A DNA stretch of 6,079 bases, from NCBI GenBank assembly GCA_039715055.1, contig JBDLID010000164.1, positions 1-6,079 on the forward strand. Reading direction: 5' to 3'. The notes under the pieces are model-generated. The model saw only the letters and a list, made by a program, of their open reading frames with translations. It searched no databases and was not told the DNA's origin. Numbering within the stretch: position 1 is the first letter of the stretch; the number at the start of each line of letters is the position of its first letter. The position numbers were made by a program, and so were the translations under genes. The DNA comes from JBDLID01 sp039715055 (GTDB taxonomy: Bacteria > Desulfobacterota > Desulfobulbia > Desulfobulbales > Desulfocapsaceae). This document shows positions 5,536-6,079 of the stretch, piece after piece.

Positions 5536-5905
5536 CCCTCGCCGGACAACAGGTCGCAGAGGTGAGCAGCTTGCTGCAGAGTTTCTTGAATCGCTTGGTT
5601 ATAGTGTCGTCGAACGCAATTTTCGCTGGGGAGGGGCTGAAGTCGACATCATCGTCCGGACAGACTCAACTCTGGTTTTTGTTGAGGTCAAAACACGTAA
5701 GAGCTCCAGTTTCGGCTCACCGGCCGAAGCGGTTACCCTGAAAAAGCAGCAGCAGATTAACAGGGTCGCCCTGAATTATCTAACCCGCTGCAAGGGGCCG
5801 AAGATGAATATCCGCTTTGATGTCATCGCAGTTGTCATAACAGAACGCACTGGTCCTCAAATTGAACACATCCCCAACGCCTTTGAGGCAACTCTCGGGT
5901 ACTGA
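5528..5905 (+). CDS. yraN: YraN family protein (UPF0102), predicted nuclease fold
   Basis: A 125-residue protein of the UPF0102 family, which has the PD-(D/E)XK endonuclease-like fold; its biochemical role is not firmly known. Visible conserved features are GRRGEQLAAEFLESLGY (9-25, with Glu13), RNFRWGGAEVDII (30-42, with Glu38 and Asp40) and FVEVKTRK (51-58, with the Glu53-x-Lys55 signature). The FGSPAEAVTLKKQQQI helix (62-77) and FDVIAV strand follow. The usual family motif is GEIDLI; here it reads AEVDII. The length is typical. GGGAG at 5514-5518 lies 9 nt before the ATG, which overlaps the rnhB stop in the string ATGACTGA, indicating coupled translation. It commonly follows rnhB. Confidence 0.93.
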   Translation: MTDPRRTTGRRGEQLAAEFLESLGYSVVERNFRWGGAEVDIIVRTDSTLVFVEVKTRKSSSFGSPAEAVTLKKQQQINRVALNYLTRCKGPKMNIRFDVIAVVITERTGPQIEHIPNAFEATLGY

Positions 5906-5912
5906 ATCCGTG

Positions 5913-6079
5913 ATGAACGACAAACCGCTGGCCATAACCATGGGCTGTCCAGCCTCCATCGGCCCGGAGATTATACTCCGCTGGTTCACCGCTGAAAAAA
6001 ACCGGGTGCCTCATATCATCGTCGGCGATCTCTCAGTTCTCATGCGCTGTGCCACCGAGCTGGATATTGCAGCCTCCCT
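5913..6079 (+). CDS. pdxA: 4-hydroxythreonine-4-phosphate dehydrogenase PdxA, N-terminal part
   Basis: The first 55 codons of a gene that runs off the window end. PdxA oxidises 4-phosphohydroxy-L-threonine with NAD(P)+ in the DXP-dependent pathway to pyridoxal 5'-phosphate. The N-terminus NDKPLAITMGCPASIGPEII corresponds to the family signature around MG[DE]PAGIGPE, followed by a HIIVGDLSVLMRCATELDI stretch matching the 'VVGD..VL..A...L' strand-helix. Two signature positions differ: Cys for Asp/Glu and Ser for Gly. The start is ATG 5913, though GTG 5910 is in frame immediately before it. It begins 7 nt after the yraN stop, so it is probably co-transcribed. A PdxA-like paralogue with another substrate is possible, because the metal- and substrate-binding residues lie beyond the window. 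Confidence 0.85.
   Translation, partial: MNDKPLAITMGCPASIGPEIILRWFTAEKNRVPHIIVGDLSVLMRCATELDIAAS

Noticed and set aside
1..6079. CRISPR arrays, insertion sequences, tRNA or rRNA genes, phage or defence genes
   Set aside because: No direct repeat arrays, transposase-like ORFs, terminal inverted repeats or tRNA cloverleaf patterns were seen; the gene content is conserved housekeeping.

Overview
This window is a bacterial translation and RNA-processing cluster, all on the + strand: (end of an unidentified gene) - ffh - rpsP - khpA - rimM - trmD - SPOUT-type RNA methyltransferase - rplS - rnhB - yraN - start of pdxA. The ffh/rpsP/KH/rimM/trmD/rplS/rnhB/yraN order is a classic conserved bacterial string. 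The stand-alone TM1570-like SPOUT methyltransferase straight after trmD, the protein sequences and the moderately high GC content suggest a Desulfobacterota (former Deltaproteobacteria) genome, possibly of the Desulfobulbales. That placement is an inference from recognition, not from a search.

Region by region. Positions 1-144 hold the last 47 codons of an unrecognised gene. Positions 145-401 are an AT-rich intergenic region with a weak terminator-like element, a good sigma70-type promoter (TTGACA-17-TATTTT) and a second isolated TATAAT, so it is the likely promoter region of the cluster. ffh (402-1757) is followed by an 80-nt spacer with a stable hairpin. Then come the tightly packed rpsP, khpA and rimM (gaps of 6 and 18 nt). 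An unusually long 128-nt gap precedes trmD and holds a short ORF that looks like a small or decayed gene. trmD overlaps the SPOUT methyltransferase gene by 11 nt. The next 170 nt before rplS can fold into a multi-helix leader and contain a 28-codon ORF with a strong Shine-Dalgarno sequence. rplS, rnhB (TTG start), yraN (8-nt overlap) and pdxA (7-nt gap) close the window. I see no convincing terminator between ffh and pdxA, so read-through as one long transcript is plausible, perhaps with internal promoters.

How the genes work together. Ffh targets nascent membrane and secreted proteins. bS16 and bL19 are structural ribosomal proteins. RimM matures the 30S subunit next to bS16's neighbourhood, and KhpA is a small RNA-binding KH protein. 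TrmD makes m1G37 in tRNA to hold the reading frame, and its SPOUT neighbour probably methylates another RNA. RNase HII removes ribonucleotides and R-loops from DNA, YraN is a nuclease-fold protein of unclear role, and PdxA belongs to pyridoxal phosphate synthesis.

The coding content is mostly ordinary housekeeping. The part most worth a second look is the rplS leader (about 4332-4480), where nested long-range helices, competing pairings and an overlapping short ORF suggest a translation-sensitive regulatory RNA. I know of no description of such an element in this group. The rimM-trmD spacer is second in interest.
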